39,793 bases of DNA. Origin: Bacteroidales bacterium. GTDB lineage: Bacteria > Bacteroidota > Bacteroidia > Bacteroidales > UBA932. Each line of letters starts with the position of its first letter. Position 1 is the stretch's first letter. The notes under the pieces were generated by a model, which worked only from the letters and a program-made list of their open reading frames with translations, made no database searches and was not told the DNA's origin. Shown piece by piece: positions 16,747 to 26,700 of the stretch. The translations under genes were made by a program, and so were the position numbers. The DNA lies in assembly GCA_012510445.1 (NCBI GenBank), contig JAAZIA010000027.1:1-39793 (forward strand), written 5' to 3'.

Positions 16747-19700
16747 GTGAAGAGGCTATTTATCATACTATTGTTATCTGTGATTGCCATCGTAGAAGGC
16801 ACTGCATTCTCTTTTTTAAATCCTGCAGATATAAATGAACAATTGTCCCATAGTTCTGTATGGGCCATTTTACAAGACAGTCGCGGACTTATGTGGTTTG
16901 GCACAAAAGACGGATTGAATCTGTATAACGGTTATGATAATATTGTATACAGTAAGGTACCGGGTGATTCCACTTCTTTAGGTAATAATTTTGTAAGGTG
17001 TTTGTTTGAAGATCCTCAGACTTCCCATATTTGGGTAGGTACAGATGACGGAGTATATATTTTTGATGTTAACAGAAAAACCTTTCATCCTTTTGAGGCC
17101 AGAACTACCGAGGGGCACTTTTCCGTTTCCGGTCCTGTCAATACCATTATAAAAACAGCAGACGGGCATATTTGGATGGTGGCTTATGGTAAGGGCCTGT
17201 TTAAATACAATCCCAGTACAGAGGATTTGGTACGTTACCAAGCACCCCACAAATTAATCTCTGACCACATATGGACCTTAACGCAGGACTCTAAGGGCAT
17301 TTTATGGGCTTCTACTTTTCAGGGAGGATTTTGCCAATACGACAGCGGTCAGGATGCCTTTGTATTCAGAGGTATTAGTGAAACAAACGATCGTTCTTCT
17401 GCATATGACACAAAATGTTTTCTGGACGATCCTTCCAACAATTGTATGTGGATAGGTACTGTGGCTTATGGATTGGTAAGGTATGACAGAAATTCCGGGA
17501 AGATGTTCCGGTATATCAATACTCATACAAACATTAGAGTACAAGGGATAAACGTAATAAAAAAACTAAATTCAAACGAGTTGTTGCTGGGGGCTGATAA
17601 CGGACTTTTTCTGTTCAATATAAGCAGTCGCCATTGCGAACTTTTAGGAGTCCACAGTCATACCACACCGGAAGAGATTCGCTCTATTTTTGCTATTTAT
17701 AAAGATAAAGAAGAGGGGTTGTGGATAGGCACTTATTATGACGGAGTACATTATCTGAGGCCCGGCTTTAGTTTTTTTAAAACGTTTGTAGTCCCGGAAT
17801 CAGAAGGTAATGTAGTTTCTTCTATTGAACCTGCAGCAGATAAAAAAAGCATTTGGCTGGGTATGACAAAAAGCGGAGGTTTGTGTCGCTTTCATTTACA
17901 AAACAAAACGTTCGACCTATTTACTTCTAAAATCAATTTTACCAACGTTAGAACCATATGTGACTTTGACCGAGAATTATGGTTAGGGTTTTATTCAGAC
18001 GGGCTACTCCGTTTTGAGCCTGAAACAGGAAAAAAACGTCACTATATATCTGTTGAAGGGGATTCAACAACTCTTTCTCACAGGGCTGTGTATAAAATCT
18101 TTAAGACTTCTGACGGGACCATTTATGTGGGTACTTTATGGGGGCTTGATAAATACATACCGGAAAAAGATCATTTTCAAAGAGTAGCACAAGTACGCGG
18201 AACACGTATTCACGATATTCTGGAAGACCACCTGGGGCTAATATGGATAGCTACCTATGAGCAAGGGCTGTTCTGTCACGATCCGTTATCGGGTACCTGG
18301 ACACAGTACACCACCGACACAGATTCAGAAGGTGCGTTGCCGGTCAATAAACTAATCTGTTTGCACCGTGACAAAGAAAACCGTCTGTACATTGGAACGG
18401 AAGGGGCCGGTATATGTACCTACAACTATGAAAACCACACATTTTCCAATGTAGTACAAAGAGGATCCTTGCCCAGTAGTATCATCAATGATATACTATC
18501 TGATAATGAAGGGAACCTATGGGTTACGGCAAGCAGAGCCCTTTGTCGTATTGATATTGCTACAGGAGAAGTTAAAGTAGTGGACGAAGAAGCCCATACC
18601 AAAGGAAGTCAATATAACAACAACGCCGGATGCTCCTTGCCGGACGGCACACTTGTTTATGGACGTACAGGAGGTTTTATTACGCTGATGCCTTCCATGC
18701 TCAGGCAGAACGAACTTCCTCCCAACGTTTTTATTACAAACTTGAAAAGCCTAGATGCTTCTTTGCATCCCGATGAAAACGGATGGATTACTATTGGACC
18801 TAAACAAAATGCATTTAGGGCAGATTTTGTAGCCCTCAGCTATGTATCACCTCGTCAAAATCAATTTGCCTATTATTTAGAAGGATTGGAAAAGCCTTGG
18901 GCCAACTTGGGCTATGAACGTACGGCCATATACAACAGTTTGCCTCCGGGGAAATATGTATTTCATGTAAAAGCATCCAATAATGACGGCCTTTGGAACG
19001 AACAGGGATTGTCCATTCCTGTTTACGTAAGAAAACCGTTTGGCAGGCGTCCTTTTATGATGGTCATCTACTTTCTTTTGCTAAGCGGTGCAGCTTACCT
19101 GACTTTTGAATTTATAAAACGTATTCAAAGTAGGAAGATGGAAAGTAGCATGCTTCAGTACCAGTTGGATAAGGAAAAAGAACTGTATGAACAGAAAATC
19201 AGTTTTTTCACAAACATCATTCACGAAATTCGAACTCCATTGAGTTTGATAAAAGCTCCTTTGGAAAACATCATACATACACTGTCTGCTAACGATCAGT
19301 CCAGGGAGAATTTTGATATTATGGAGCGGAATGTAGAGAGGTTGCACATATTGGCAAACCAATTGTTAGATTTTAGAAAAATTGAAGAGAATGTGTTTAT
19401 TTTCAATTTTGCACCTTCAGATTTAAGCGAAATAGTAAAAAATGCTTCTTACCGGTTTTCTTCTATTTGTAGATTAAGAGGTATTCAATTGGAGGTTACT
19501 GTTCCTCATACACCGTGTATAACGGTAGTAGATGCAGAAGCACTAAATAAAATTATGGGGAATTTATTGAACAATGCATTGAAATATGTAAAAAATAAAA
19601 TCTCTGTAGTGCTTGAACATCAACAAAAAGATTGCATTATTAAAGTAACTAATGACGGTAGTGAGATTCGTCCTGAGTACCTTGAGAAAATATTTGTCCC

Positions 19701-20736
19701 CTTCTTTCAAATAAACGATGAAAATGCTTTTCATCGTAAAGAAGGTAGTGGCTTGGGCCTGGCTCTGGTCAGACACTTGGTTGAAAAACATAACGGTCGT
19801 ATTGAAGTGGAAAGTCAAAGCGGTCATACTTGTTTTACAGTGACGTTGCCTTATATAGAAGCTCCGGCAGATAAAGACTCTTTAAAAAAAGATTTACTGA
19901 AAGACCCCTTATACAAAACTGAAAACGAATTTGAATATTTGGTTCCCGAACCTGGGCAAGAGTTTGAACATACAGTTCTTGTAGTAGAAGACAACTTGGA
20001 GTTGTTGAATTTTCTGACTGTAAATTTGGGTCGGATCTACCATGTAATAACAGCACATAACGGAAAAGAAGCTTTGGAGCGCCTGGAAGAAATGAGAATT
20101 ATTGATGTTATAATAACGGACATTCTTATGCCGGTAATGGATGGCATTGAACTCTGCCGGGCCGTACGTGCAGAACAGATGTTTTGTCACATTCCCATTG
20201 TCTTGCTTACAGCCCAAACAGACTTACGTTCTAAAACGGAAGGCCTGGATTATGGAGCAGATGTTTTTATTGAGAAACCGTTTTCTATGGAGTTTCTAAA
20301 AGCTCAGATTGCCAGCATCATAAAAAATAGAAACCAATTAAAAGAAATTTTTACGTCTTCACCGCTCACACCACCACAGAGTATTGCTCGTAATACGGGA
20401 GACCTGAGGTTTATTACTAAGGTAAACGAAGTCATTATGGCCAACTTGTCAGAAACAGAGAACTTGATTGAAAGCATTGCTCTGAGTATGGCTATAAGCC
20501 GTTCCAGTTTACACAAAAAGATCAAATCCATTTCCGGAATGACTCCTAATGAATATATCCAACTTATAAGGCTGAAAAAAGCGGCAGAGTTGCTAAGTAC
20601 AGGAGAATACCAAATTAATGAAATTTCTTATTTGGTAGGGTTCAATACTCCTTCTTATTTTTCTAAGTGTTTCCACAACCAATTTGGCTTACTTCCAAGA
20701 GATTTTGCAAGTAAGACAAGAGATAAAAACAATTAA
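16747..20736 (+). CDS. Hybrid two-component system sensor/AraC-type regulator (HTCS)
   Basis: 1329 residues from a GTG start at 16747 (MKRLFIILLL signal/anchor follows). Periplasmic part: repeated propeller motifs of the reg_prop type (LMWFGTKDGLNLYNG, IWVGTDDGVY, LWIGTYYDGVHYL and others) to about residue 690, then a Y_Y_Y domain at about 690-764. A membrane helix spans about 770-790. Cytoplasmic part: HisKA with phospho-acceptor His826 (IIHEIRTPLSL), HATPase with N-box 939-946 and G-box GSGLG 1000-1004, a receiver with Asp1125 (ITDILMP) and Lys1177 (EKPF), and a C-terminal AraC helix-turn-helix pair at about 1227-1329. All catalytic residues look intact. It is divergent from susC/susD and 1 nt from an alkaline phosphatase gene. 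HTCS normally sense glycan fragments; here the adjacent genes encode a dipeptidase and a phosphatase. Confidence 0.95.
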   Translation: MKRLFIILLLSVIAIVEGTAFSFLNPADINEQLSHSSVWAILQDSRGLMWFGTKDGLNLYNGYDNIVYSKVPGDSTSLGNNFVRCLFEDPQTSHIWVGTDDGVYIFDVNRKTFHPFEARTTEGHFSVSGPVNTIIKTADGHIWMVAYGKGLFKYNPSTEDLVRYQAPHKLISDHIWTLTQDSKGILWASTFQGGFCQYDSGQDAFVFRGISETNDRSSAYDTKCFLDDPSNNCMWIGTVAYGLVRYDRNSGKMFRYINTHTNIRVQGINVIKKLNSNELLLGADNGLFLFNISSRHCELLGVHSHTTPEEIRSIFAIYKDKEEGLWIGTYYDGVHYLRPGFSFFKTFVVPESEGNVVSSIEPAADKKSIWLGMTKSGGLCRFHLQNKTFDLFTSKINFTNVRTICDFDRELWLGFYSDGLLRFEPETGKKRHYISVEGDSTTLSHRAVYKIFKTSDGTIYVGTLWGLDKYIPEKDHFQRVAQVRGTRIHDILEDHLGLIWIATYEQGLFCHDPLSGTWTQYTTDTDSEGALPVNKLICLHRDKENRLYIGTEGAGICTYNYENHTFSNVVQRGSLPSSIINDILSDNEGNLWVTASRALCRIDIATGEVKVVDEEAHTKGSQYNNNAGCSLPDGTLVYGRTGGFITLMPSMLRQNELPPNVFITNLKSLDASLHPDENGWITIGPKQNAFRADFVALSYVSPRQNQFAYYLEGLEKPWANLGYERTAIYNSLPPGKYVFHVKASNNDGLWNEQGLSIPVYVRKPFGRRPFMMVIYFLLLSGAAYLTFEFIKRIQSRKMESSMLQYQLDKEKELYEQKISFFTNIIHEIRTPLSLIKAPLENIIHTLSANDQSRENFDIMERNVERLHILANQLLDFRKIEENVFIFNFAPSDLSEIVKNASYRFSSICRLRGIQLEVTVPHTPCITVVDAEALNKIMGNLLNNALKYVKNKISVVLEHQQKDCIIKVTNDGSEIRPEYLEKIFVPFFQINDENAFHRKEGSGLGLALVRHLVEKHNGRIEVESQSGHTCFTVTLPYIEAPADKDSLKKDLLKDPLYKTENEFEYLVPEPGQEFEHTVLVVEDNLELLNFLTVNLGRIYHVITAHNGKEALERLEEMRIIDVIITDILMPVMDGIELCRAVRAEQMFCHIPIVLLTAQTDLRSKTEGLDYGADVFIEKPFSMEFLKAQIASIIKNRNQLKEIFTSSPLTPPQSIARNTGDLRFITKVNEVIMANLSETENLIESIALSMAISRSSLHKKIKSISGMTPNEYIQLIRLKKAAELLSTGEYQINEISYLVGFNTPSYFSKCFHNQFGLLPRDFASKTRDKNN

Positions 20737-20737
20737 T

Positions 20738-21805
20738 ATGAAAACAATATTCAAATCCTTTTTACTTATTTCTTTTTTTACGGCAGTAACTGCAATTACA
20801 GCCTGTTCTGATGCCTCATCACAAAAACAGATAACACCTCGTAACATTATATACTTGATAGGTGATGGGATGGGCTATGGCCAACTGTCCACATTAATCA
20901 TGGAGAATGCAGTAAATAAAGAAGAATACGAGCCTTCTCAGGTTAATCGTATAAAACATATGGGCATATCAACCACTTATTCTGCAGACAATAAAGTTAC
21001 CGATTCTGCAGCGGGAGGTACTGCTTTGGCAACAGGAGAAAAAACAAACAACGGCACCTTGGGTTTGAATCCGCAAGGGGACACCCTTACTAGTGTACTT
21101 GTTGAAGCTGCGGAAATGGGTAAATCTACGGGAATAATTGTAAACACATCTATTTTGGATGCTACCCCGGCGGCTTTTTATGCGCATGTTCCTGAGCGTA
21201 AACTCTGGGATGATATTGCTTTACAATTGTCCCGGCATACATTTGATATTTTAATGGGGGACGGACTCATGTATTTTAATGATAGGGAAGACAGTCTGGA
21301 TTTAATTCAGGTTTTCCATAACAAGGGGTATGCTTTTAGCGATTCATGGGAAGAAGCAAGGGACCTGGATATGGAAGATAAAATGTTGGTTCTGACAAAT
21401 TTCAAATACTTGTTACCCCAAGCCGTAGAAAAAGCGTTGGAGTGGTTGGATCAAAAAGACAATCCCAATGGTTTTTTCTTGATGATTGAACAAGCGCGCA
21501 TTGATGGGAAAGGACATAACAACGAGATCCAAGGGTTGATTTTTGAAATGGACGTTATGGATCAAGTAATGAAAATAGTTTTGGATTATGCAGATACCCA
21601 TCCGGAAACATTGGTAGTTATTACAGCAGACCATGAAACAGGTGGTGCTAATATAGGTTACGACGGACGTCCTTTTTTCAGTACTAAAGGACATACAGGC
21701 AGTGTAGTTCCTGTTTTTGCTTATGGTTCCGGAGCAGAGTGTTTCACAGGACTTATGGACAATATAGATATTCCCGCCAGGCTCCGTCAACTTATGAGTT
21801 ACTGA
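20738..21805 (+). CDS. Alkaline phosphatase, lipoprotein
   Basis: 355 residues from the ATG at 20738; an in-frame start at 20684 would lie inside the HTCS gene and spoil the signal. Signal with lipobox ITAC (Cys23). Alkaline phosphatase motifs: GDGMGYGQ at 42-49 (metal-binding Asp43), DSAAGGTALATG at 89-100 with nucleophile Ser90, IEQARIDGKGHNNE (Asp and His metal ligands), ADHETGG, and a late TKGHTG His. The two-zinc centre appears complete. It should release phosphate from monoesters outside the inner membrane. Only 1 nt separates it from the HTCS stop, so it is almost certainly co-transcribed with, and perhaps translationally coupled to, the regulator. Confidence 0.93.
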   Translation: MKTIFKSFLLISFFTAVTAITACSDASSQKQITPRNIIYLIGDGMGYGQLSTLIMENAVNKEEYEPSQVNRIKHMGISTTYSADNKVTDSAAGGTALATGEKTNNGTLGLNPQGDTLTSVLVEAAEMGKSTGIIVNTSILDATPAAFYAHVPERKLWDDIALQLSRHTFDILMGDGLMYFNDREDSLDLIQVFHNKGYAFSDSWEEARDLDMEDKMLVLTNFKYLLPQAVEKALEWLDQKDNPNGFFLMIEQARIDGKGHNNEIQGLIFEMDVMDQVMKIVLDYADTHPETLVVITADHETGGANIGYDGRPFFSTKGHTGSVVPVFAYGSGAECFTGLMDNIDIPARLRQLMSY

Positions 21806-21810
21806 TGTTA

Positions 21811-21844
21811 TTGTACAAAAGTTCAGGAAAAATTGATAAATTTG
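21811..21844 (+). promoter_or_regulatory. Candidate promoter of the sigma/anti-sigma operon
   Basis: TAAATTTG at 21837-21844 matches the Bacteroidota -7 consensus TAnnTTTG. A TTG at 21811-21813 (ATTG rather than TTTG) lies 23 nt upstream, slightly long. Transcription would start near 21850, about 20 nt before the sigma factor ATG. No terminator is visible after the phosphatase, so read-through is also possible. Confidence 0.4.
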
Positions 21845-21872
21845 ATGCTCCTGATTTTGTATAGTAAGAAAA

Positions 21873-22427
21873 ATGGATGTAAACCGGGTTTGGGAAAATT
21901 TTTTACATAAAGAAGACGACCGTTATTTTTCCATTTTATATGATGGGTTTGTAGAGCCGCTTTATTCCTATGGGCTTTATCTTGGGTTTAATGAAGATCA
22001 ATGTAAGGATGCCATTCAGGATTTGTTTTGTAAATTATATTTTTCAAAAAAGCGCTTATCCCATATAACACATATCACAGCCTATTTGTACCGTGCTTAT
22101 AAAAACCGTTTGCTGGATATGTATCGCCAATCCTCCCGATACGAAAGCTTAGACAATGTGCGAGATGTCTTTTCCATCAAAGCTACGGTTTTAGAAGATC
22201 TTATGGATAAAGAAGAAGCCTTATATCTAGAGGCAAAAATGAATACATTGCTAAACAACCTTACTGCAAAACAAAGAATGGTAATCTATATGAGGTATAT
22301 GCAGCAACTGAGTTACGCAGAAATAGGAGAAGCTTTGGAAATTAATCCCGATTCTTGTAAAAAAATGGTTTATAGGGCGATTGATAAATTAAGATCTCTT
22401 ACAAAAAAATCGAAAACTCCGGAATAA
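21873..22427 (+). CDS. ECF-type RNA polymerase sigma factor
   Basis: 184 residues. Sigma-70 region 2 is visible at about 20-90 (DAIQDLFCKLYF, then ITAYLYRAYKNRLLDMYRQ) and region 4 at about 120-175 (LTAKQRMVIYMRYMQQLSYAEIGEALEI followed by SCKKMVYRAIDKLRSL, the recognition helix area). This is the Bacteroidota sigma-70 ECF subfamily paired with FecR anti-sigma factors. Next to it come a FecR gene (58 nt downstream) and an STN-bearing TonB receptor. The three should form a trans-envelope switch in which ligand binding at the outer membrane frees the sigma factor to transcribe the receptor operon. Confidence 0.93.
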   Translation: MDVNRVWENFLHKEDDRYFSILYDGFVEPLYSYGLYLGFNEDQCKDAIQDLFCKLYFSKKRLSHITHITAYLYRAYKNRLLDMYRQSSRYESLDNVRDVFSIKATVLEDLMDKEEALYLEAKMNTLLNNLTAKQRMVIYMRYMQQLSYAEIGEALEINPDSCKKMVYRAIDKLRSLTKKSKTPE

Positions 22428-22440
22428 ACATTTCAGAATT

Positions 22441-22492
22441 TGTCCACTTTTGTAAAGTACAAACGTCTTAAAATAAAAGACGAAAGTGGACA
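22441..22492 (+). ncRNA. Putative cis-acting three-way-junction RNA overlapping the anti-sigma start codon
   Basis: In the sigma-fecR gap, TGTCCACTTT (22441-22450) pairs perfectly with AAAGTGGACA (22483-22492). Enclosed are two further hairpins: TGTA/TACA (22451-22454 with 22458-22461, extendable at the expense of the outer stem) and CGTCTT/AAGACG (22464-22469 with 22477-22482). Only two bases (22462-22463) stay unpaired at the junction. The GTG start of fecR (22486-22488) is inside the closing stem. There is no T run, so this is not a terminator. Inference: it limits translation of the anti-sigma factor. Confidence 0.5.
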
Positions 22493-23676
22493 CACCCTAT
22501 AATTTTCTTAAAGACCCCAATTTTATTGAGTGGAGGCTCTTCAGAACGCATGAGCAAAACAAGTTCTGGAAAGCTTTCAGGGAAAACAACCCGCATCTGG
22601 AACCATACCTGAAAGATGCTATTGAACAATTCAGTTCTATAACTATGCAAGATCCGTTTTTGTCTGAAGAGATAAAACAATCTATGCATCGGCAGATTGT
22701 GCAAAGAATTCGCAGGCGAAAAACAATCAGACGTCTTTATCTTTATTCATCGGCTGCAGCAGTCCTGATTATGGGGTTGTTTGTGGGTAGGTTCCTTTTG
22801 TATGAAAGAACAAGAACCTCTCTCCATACATATGAAGAACAATCCATTGTTGGGCAAGAACTTCCGAAAGAAGAAATTTATATTATTTCCGGAGAACAAA
22901 AAACAAGCATTGCCGATAATTCAGACATTCAGTTGACAGGGAAAGCAAAAGCCGTCATTATTGACAGTACAGAGAATAAACAAGAGCTGAAACTGGATGC
23001 CGTTGCTATGAACCAACTGATAGTACCCTATGGAAGGCGTTCAAACATAGTCCTTTCAGACGGAACAAGAATTTGTCTTAACTCGGGAACACGGGTTGAC
23101 TTCCCCTCGGAATTTAAAGGTAAAACAAGAGAAATTAAGGTAGAAGGAGAAGTGTTTGTTGACGTAGTCAACGATGCAAAAAAGCCGTTTATTGTGCATG
23201 CCGGCAACGTAGCCATTCAAGTTTTTGGGACAAGCTTTAACGTATCTGCCTATAAAGAAGACCAAGCGGTTACGGTAGTTCTTGTAGAAGGATCCGTAGC
23301 GGTAAAGACAGAGGAAGAGCAAGCAGAGCTGCAGCCCGGTCAAAAAGCAGAAATATTAGAAGCTGCCATTACTAAAGAAGACGTGAATGTTTCTGAATAC
23401 ATCAGTTGGGTCAAAGGAGTGTTGGTCTTTGAAGAAACGCCTGTTTTAGAAATACTCAAAAAGGTGGGTAGGTATTACAACATGCAGTTTGAAGGAAGCG
23501 CAGACAGTTCTCTAAATGCAAGGACGTGTACCGGAAAGCTGTATCTCTCTTCCAGTGTAGACAGTGTAATGGTTTCCATATCTGCTATTTCTTCAACAGA
23601 GTTTCAACGCAATGACAACCATATTTTTATAAGTAATAAAGAGACTGCCTATGAGTTAAAGCCCATAAACGAATAA
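22486..23676 (+). CDS. FecR-family anti-sigma factor
   Basis: 396 residues. GTG start at 22486: an in-frame stop lies 12 nt upstream and no ATG exists before about residue 54, and the N-terminus (DTPYNFLKDPNFIEWRL) is the usual FecR anti-sigma helix region. A single membrane helix spans about 84-105. The periplasmic FecR domain covers roughly 180-295 (VPYGRRSNIVLSDGTRICLN, VEGEVFVDV, IQVFGTSFNVSAY), followed by a C-terminal DUF4974 (VLVFEETPVLEILKKVGRYYNM) that should contact the STN domain of the receptor. It should hold the upstream ECF sigma factor until signalled. Its start codon is buried in the predicted RNA junction described separately. Confidence 0.93.
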   Translation: MDTPYNFLKDPNFIEWRLFRTHEQNKFWKAFRENNPHLEPYLKDAIEQFSSITMQDPFLSEEIKQSMHRQIVQRIRRRKTIRRLYLYSSAAAVLIMGLFVGRFLLYERTRTSLHTYEEQSIVGQELPKEEIYIISGEQKTSIADNSDIQLTGKAKAVIIDSTENKQELKLDAVAMNQLIVPYGRRSNIVLSDGTRICLNSGTRVDFPSEFKGKTREIKVEGEVFVDVVNDAKKPFIVHAGNVAIQVFGTSFNVSAYKEDQAVTVVLVEGSVAVKTEEEQAELQPGQKAEILEAAITKEDVNVSEYISWVKGVLVFEETPVLEILKKVGRYYNMQFEGSADSSLNARTCTGKLYLSSSVDSVMVSISAISSTEFQRNDNHIFISNKETAYELKPINE

Positions 23677-23711
23677 AAAAAGATCAGCCAATGGTAGCGC
23701 ATTGACTGATC
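23675..23711 (-). terminator. Backward-facing intrinsic terminator between fecR and the receptor gene
   Basis: Minus-strand RNA folds as a continuous 12-bp stem: GATCAGTCAATG (23711-23700) with CATTGGCTGATC (23693-23682), one U-G wobble, 6-nt loop. Seven U follow (23681-23675). On the plus strand the same hairpin has a C-A mismatch and no T run. So it is built to stop transcription entering fecR from the receptor side in antisense. The fecR stop codon overlaps the run of seven A. Confidence 0.65.
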
Positions 23712-23780
23712 AACTGAAAAATCAATTAAAGTAACACTCAGTTAAAAGAATTACTAAAACCAACAATTCATTACAAATGT

Positions 23781-26700
23781 ATGGAAGAAATATCTAATTC
23801 AAAAGCCATGACGAGGATTTCGTGCCTGATTCTTCTCCTCTTTACGGCAACTTCACTTTTTGCAAAGAATGTCACAACAACAGATGAGCAATTGACGTTG
23901 CATGTAAAGAACGTTACTATTAAACAGGCGATCAATCAAATTGAACAGGCCAGTGATTATGTTTTTCTCGTAACGGATGACGCAGTCAGGGAGATGGGAA
24001 AAACCACAAGTATTGAAGCAAACGGTGAAGACATCTCTGCCGTTCTGAAAAGTATATTCTCAGAAACAGGATTGTCATTCACCGTTGTAGAAAGACAAGT
24101 AACCGTGTACAAAAAGGCACAACCGCCTGTGCCAAAACCTGCACCCGCTCCTGTAAAAGTTGCAGAACAACAGAAAAGAACCATTTCCGGACAGGTTACT
24201 GATGAAAAAGGCGAAGCCATTATTGGTGCCAACGTAGTAGAAGCGGGTACTTTGAATGCCGTATCTACAGACTTAAATGGCCATTTTACAATGGGCATAG
24301 ATGAAAACGCGGTTATCAGGATTTCCTATATTGGATTTATAACACAGGAAATCACAACCGACAGCAGAGCTGTTTATGCCATTGTGCTTGCAGAAGACAG
24401 ACAAGTTCTTGAAGAAATAGTAGTTATTGGTTACGGAGAGCAAAGAAGGTCTGCTTTTACCGGTTCGGCCTCTGTGGTTTCTTCAGAAACCATTAACCGC
24501 AGACCTGTCACTAACGTAATGAGCATTCTGGAAGGAACCTCTGCCGGTGTTCAGATGCAGAGTACTTCAGGAGCTCCCACCTCGAGTCCTTCATTCCGTA
24601 TTCGTGGGGCCAGCTCTATAAATGCAGGAAGAGACCCGTTGATTGTAGTTGACGGAGTTCCCTATGAATCGGGATGGAACAATATAAACCCGAGCGACAT
24701 TGAATCAGTCACAGTTCTGAAAGACGCTGCCTCAACAGCCATTTATGGAGCCCGGGGAGGGAACGGTGTTATTTTACTGACTACTAAAAAAACATCCAGA
24801 GAAAAAGACCTGGTTGTTACGGTAGATACAAAATTTGCACTTTCCAATATTCGTGCCGATGATTTATACGATGTTATTGATTCCCCCGGAGATTTCTACG
24901 AACAACATTACTTGGCGCTATACAATTACTACCAAAACGTAGCGGGGTACAATTCTTTTCAGGCTAATAAAGCCGTTAACGAATCCTGGATGAAGAACAG
25001 CGATGAAGGAGGGGTTGGTTACCTGGTGTACACACTACCCGAAGGTGAAATGCTGGTAGGGCATAACGGCAGACTGAATCCCAATGCTGTTTTAGGCAGG
25101 ACGGTCAAGGGACTGGATGGAAAAGCGTATTACCTCTACCCCGACAACTGGGTAGACGAAACATACAACAAAGGATTCAGACAGGATTACAACATCAACA
25201 TAAGAGGAGGTACAGAAAAAGTAAGCGTTATGGCCAGCGGTGGATATACCAATGACCAAGGAATTACAGACGCTGCTTATTTTGAGCGATTCACAGGAAG
25301 GATCAAAACAGTCCTGAATGCGAAAAAGTGGTTAAGACTGAGCGCTAATGTGGATTTGACAGTTTCTGAATATGTAAACAACACAGACTATAGCGACAAC
25401 TCTAACAATATATTTTCCAATGCCAATCGTGTGGCTCCTATCTACCCCGTCTTTATAAGAGACGAGAATAAAGATATTTTGTACGACGAAAACGGAAAAG
25501 TATATGACTATGGAGACGGGAAGCACAATTTTGGAGTATCCAGACCTATTAACACAGGGTCTAACCGCTTACAAGAAGCTCTTATTCAAACAAGAAAATA
25601 CGATAACATGAAAGTGGGAGCGCAGGTAGCAGCCGACTTTATAATTACTCAGGATTTGACGGCTACACTAAACGTGTCTTACAGCGAAAGAAACCGTAGG
25701 TACATAAGTACCCGGCAGCCTTTCTATGGGACTTCCTTCCCGGGAGGTCAGACTTCTGTGAGTGCTCCAAAAAGCAAAACGTTGAACCTTCAGCAATTGG
25801 TTAACTACAAGAAAAAAATAGGTTACCACAACCTTAGAGTTACCCTTTTGCACGAAATTTTCTCTTCTAACTCGTACAGTCTGTCCGGGAGTAAATCAAA
25901 CATGTTCAACTACTTTGGTAATCAGGAATTGGCCGGGGCCATTACCATCAGCAGTACAAACTCTTATGCCAATAATTACCAGAGCGAAGGATACGGAGGA
26001 CGTATCTTGTATGATTTTAAAGAGAAATACAACCTGGATGCTTCGTACAGGCGGGATGCTTCTTCGCGTTTTCACCCCGATCACAGATGGGGTAACTTCT
26101 TTTCTTTTGGAGGTGCCTACCTGATATCAAAAGAAAATTTCTTTGAAGTCCCCTGGGTAGACGAACTGAAATTTAAAGTTTCTTTTGGACAGAACGGAAA
26201 CGACCAGATAGGAGATCACCGTTATATAGATACGTATGATATTGAAAACCTGGATGGAGAAATAGCCGTTACCTTCCGCAATAGAGGAAATAAGAAAATC
26301 ACCTGGGAAACAAGAACGGCCATCAACGCCGGTATTGAGTTTGAGTTGTTCAAGGGACGTTTGAGGGGAGGGGTTGACTACTATAACAATAAGACAACCA
26401 ACATGCTGGCCTCTATATCTGTTCCTTACTCCTTGGGGTATTCGTCTTATTATGACAACGTGGGAAGCATGAGAAATAGCGGTTTTGAAATTGACTTGCA
26501 TGCCGATGTAATCAGGACCCGTGATTTTACCTGGAGCCTCTTTTTTAATACCTCGTTAAATAAAAGCCAGGTTTTGCAACTGGCAGAGGAAAGAAAAGGA
26601 GAAACTCTGTACGACCAAAGTGGTAACGAAGTAGCCCAAGGATACAGTTCCGGCAGGTATTTCTACGGAGAAGGTCTTGAGTTCAGAACTTGGTATTTAA

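Noticed and set aside
22441-22492. Reading the sigma-fecR inverted repeat as a transcription terminator
   Set aside because: No T run follows it and the fecR start codon is within the right arm; an RNA translational element fits better.
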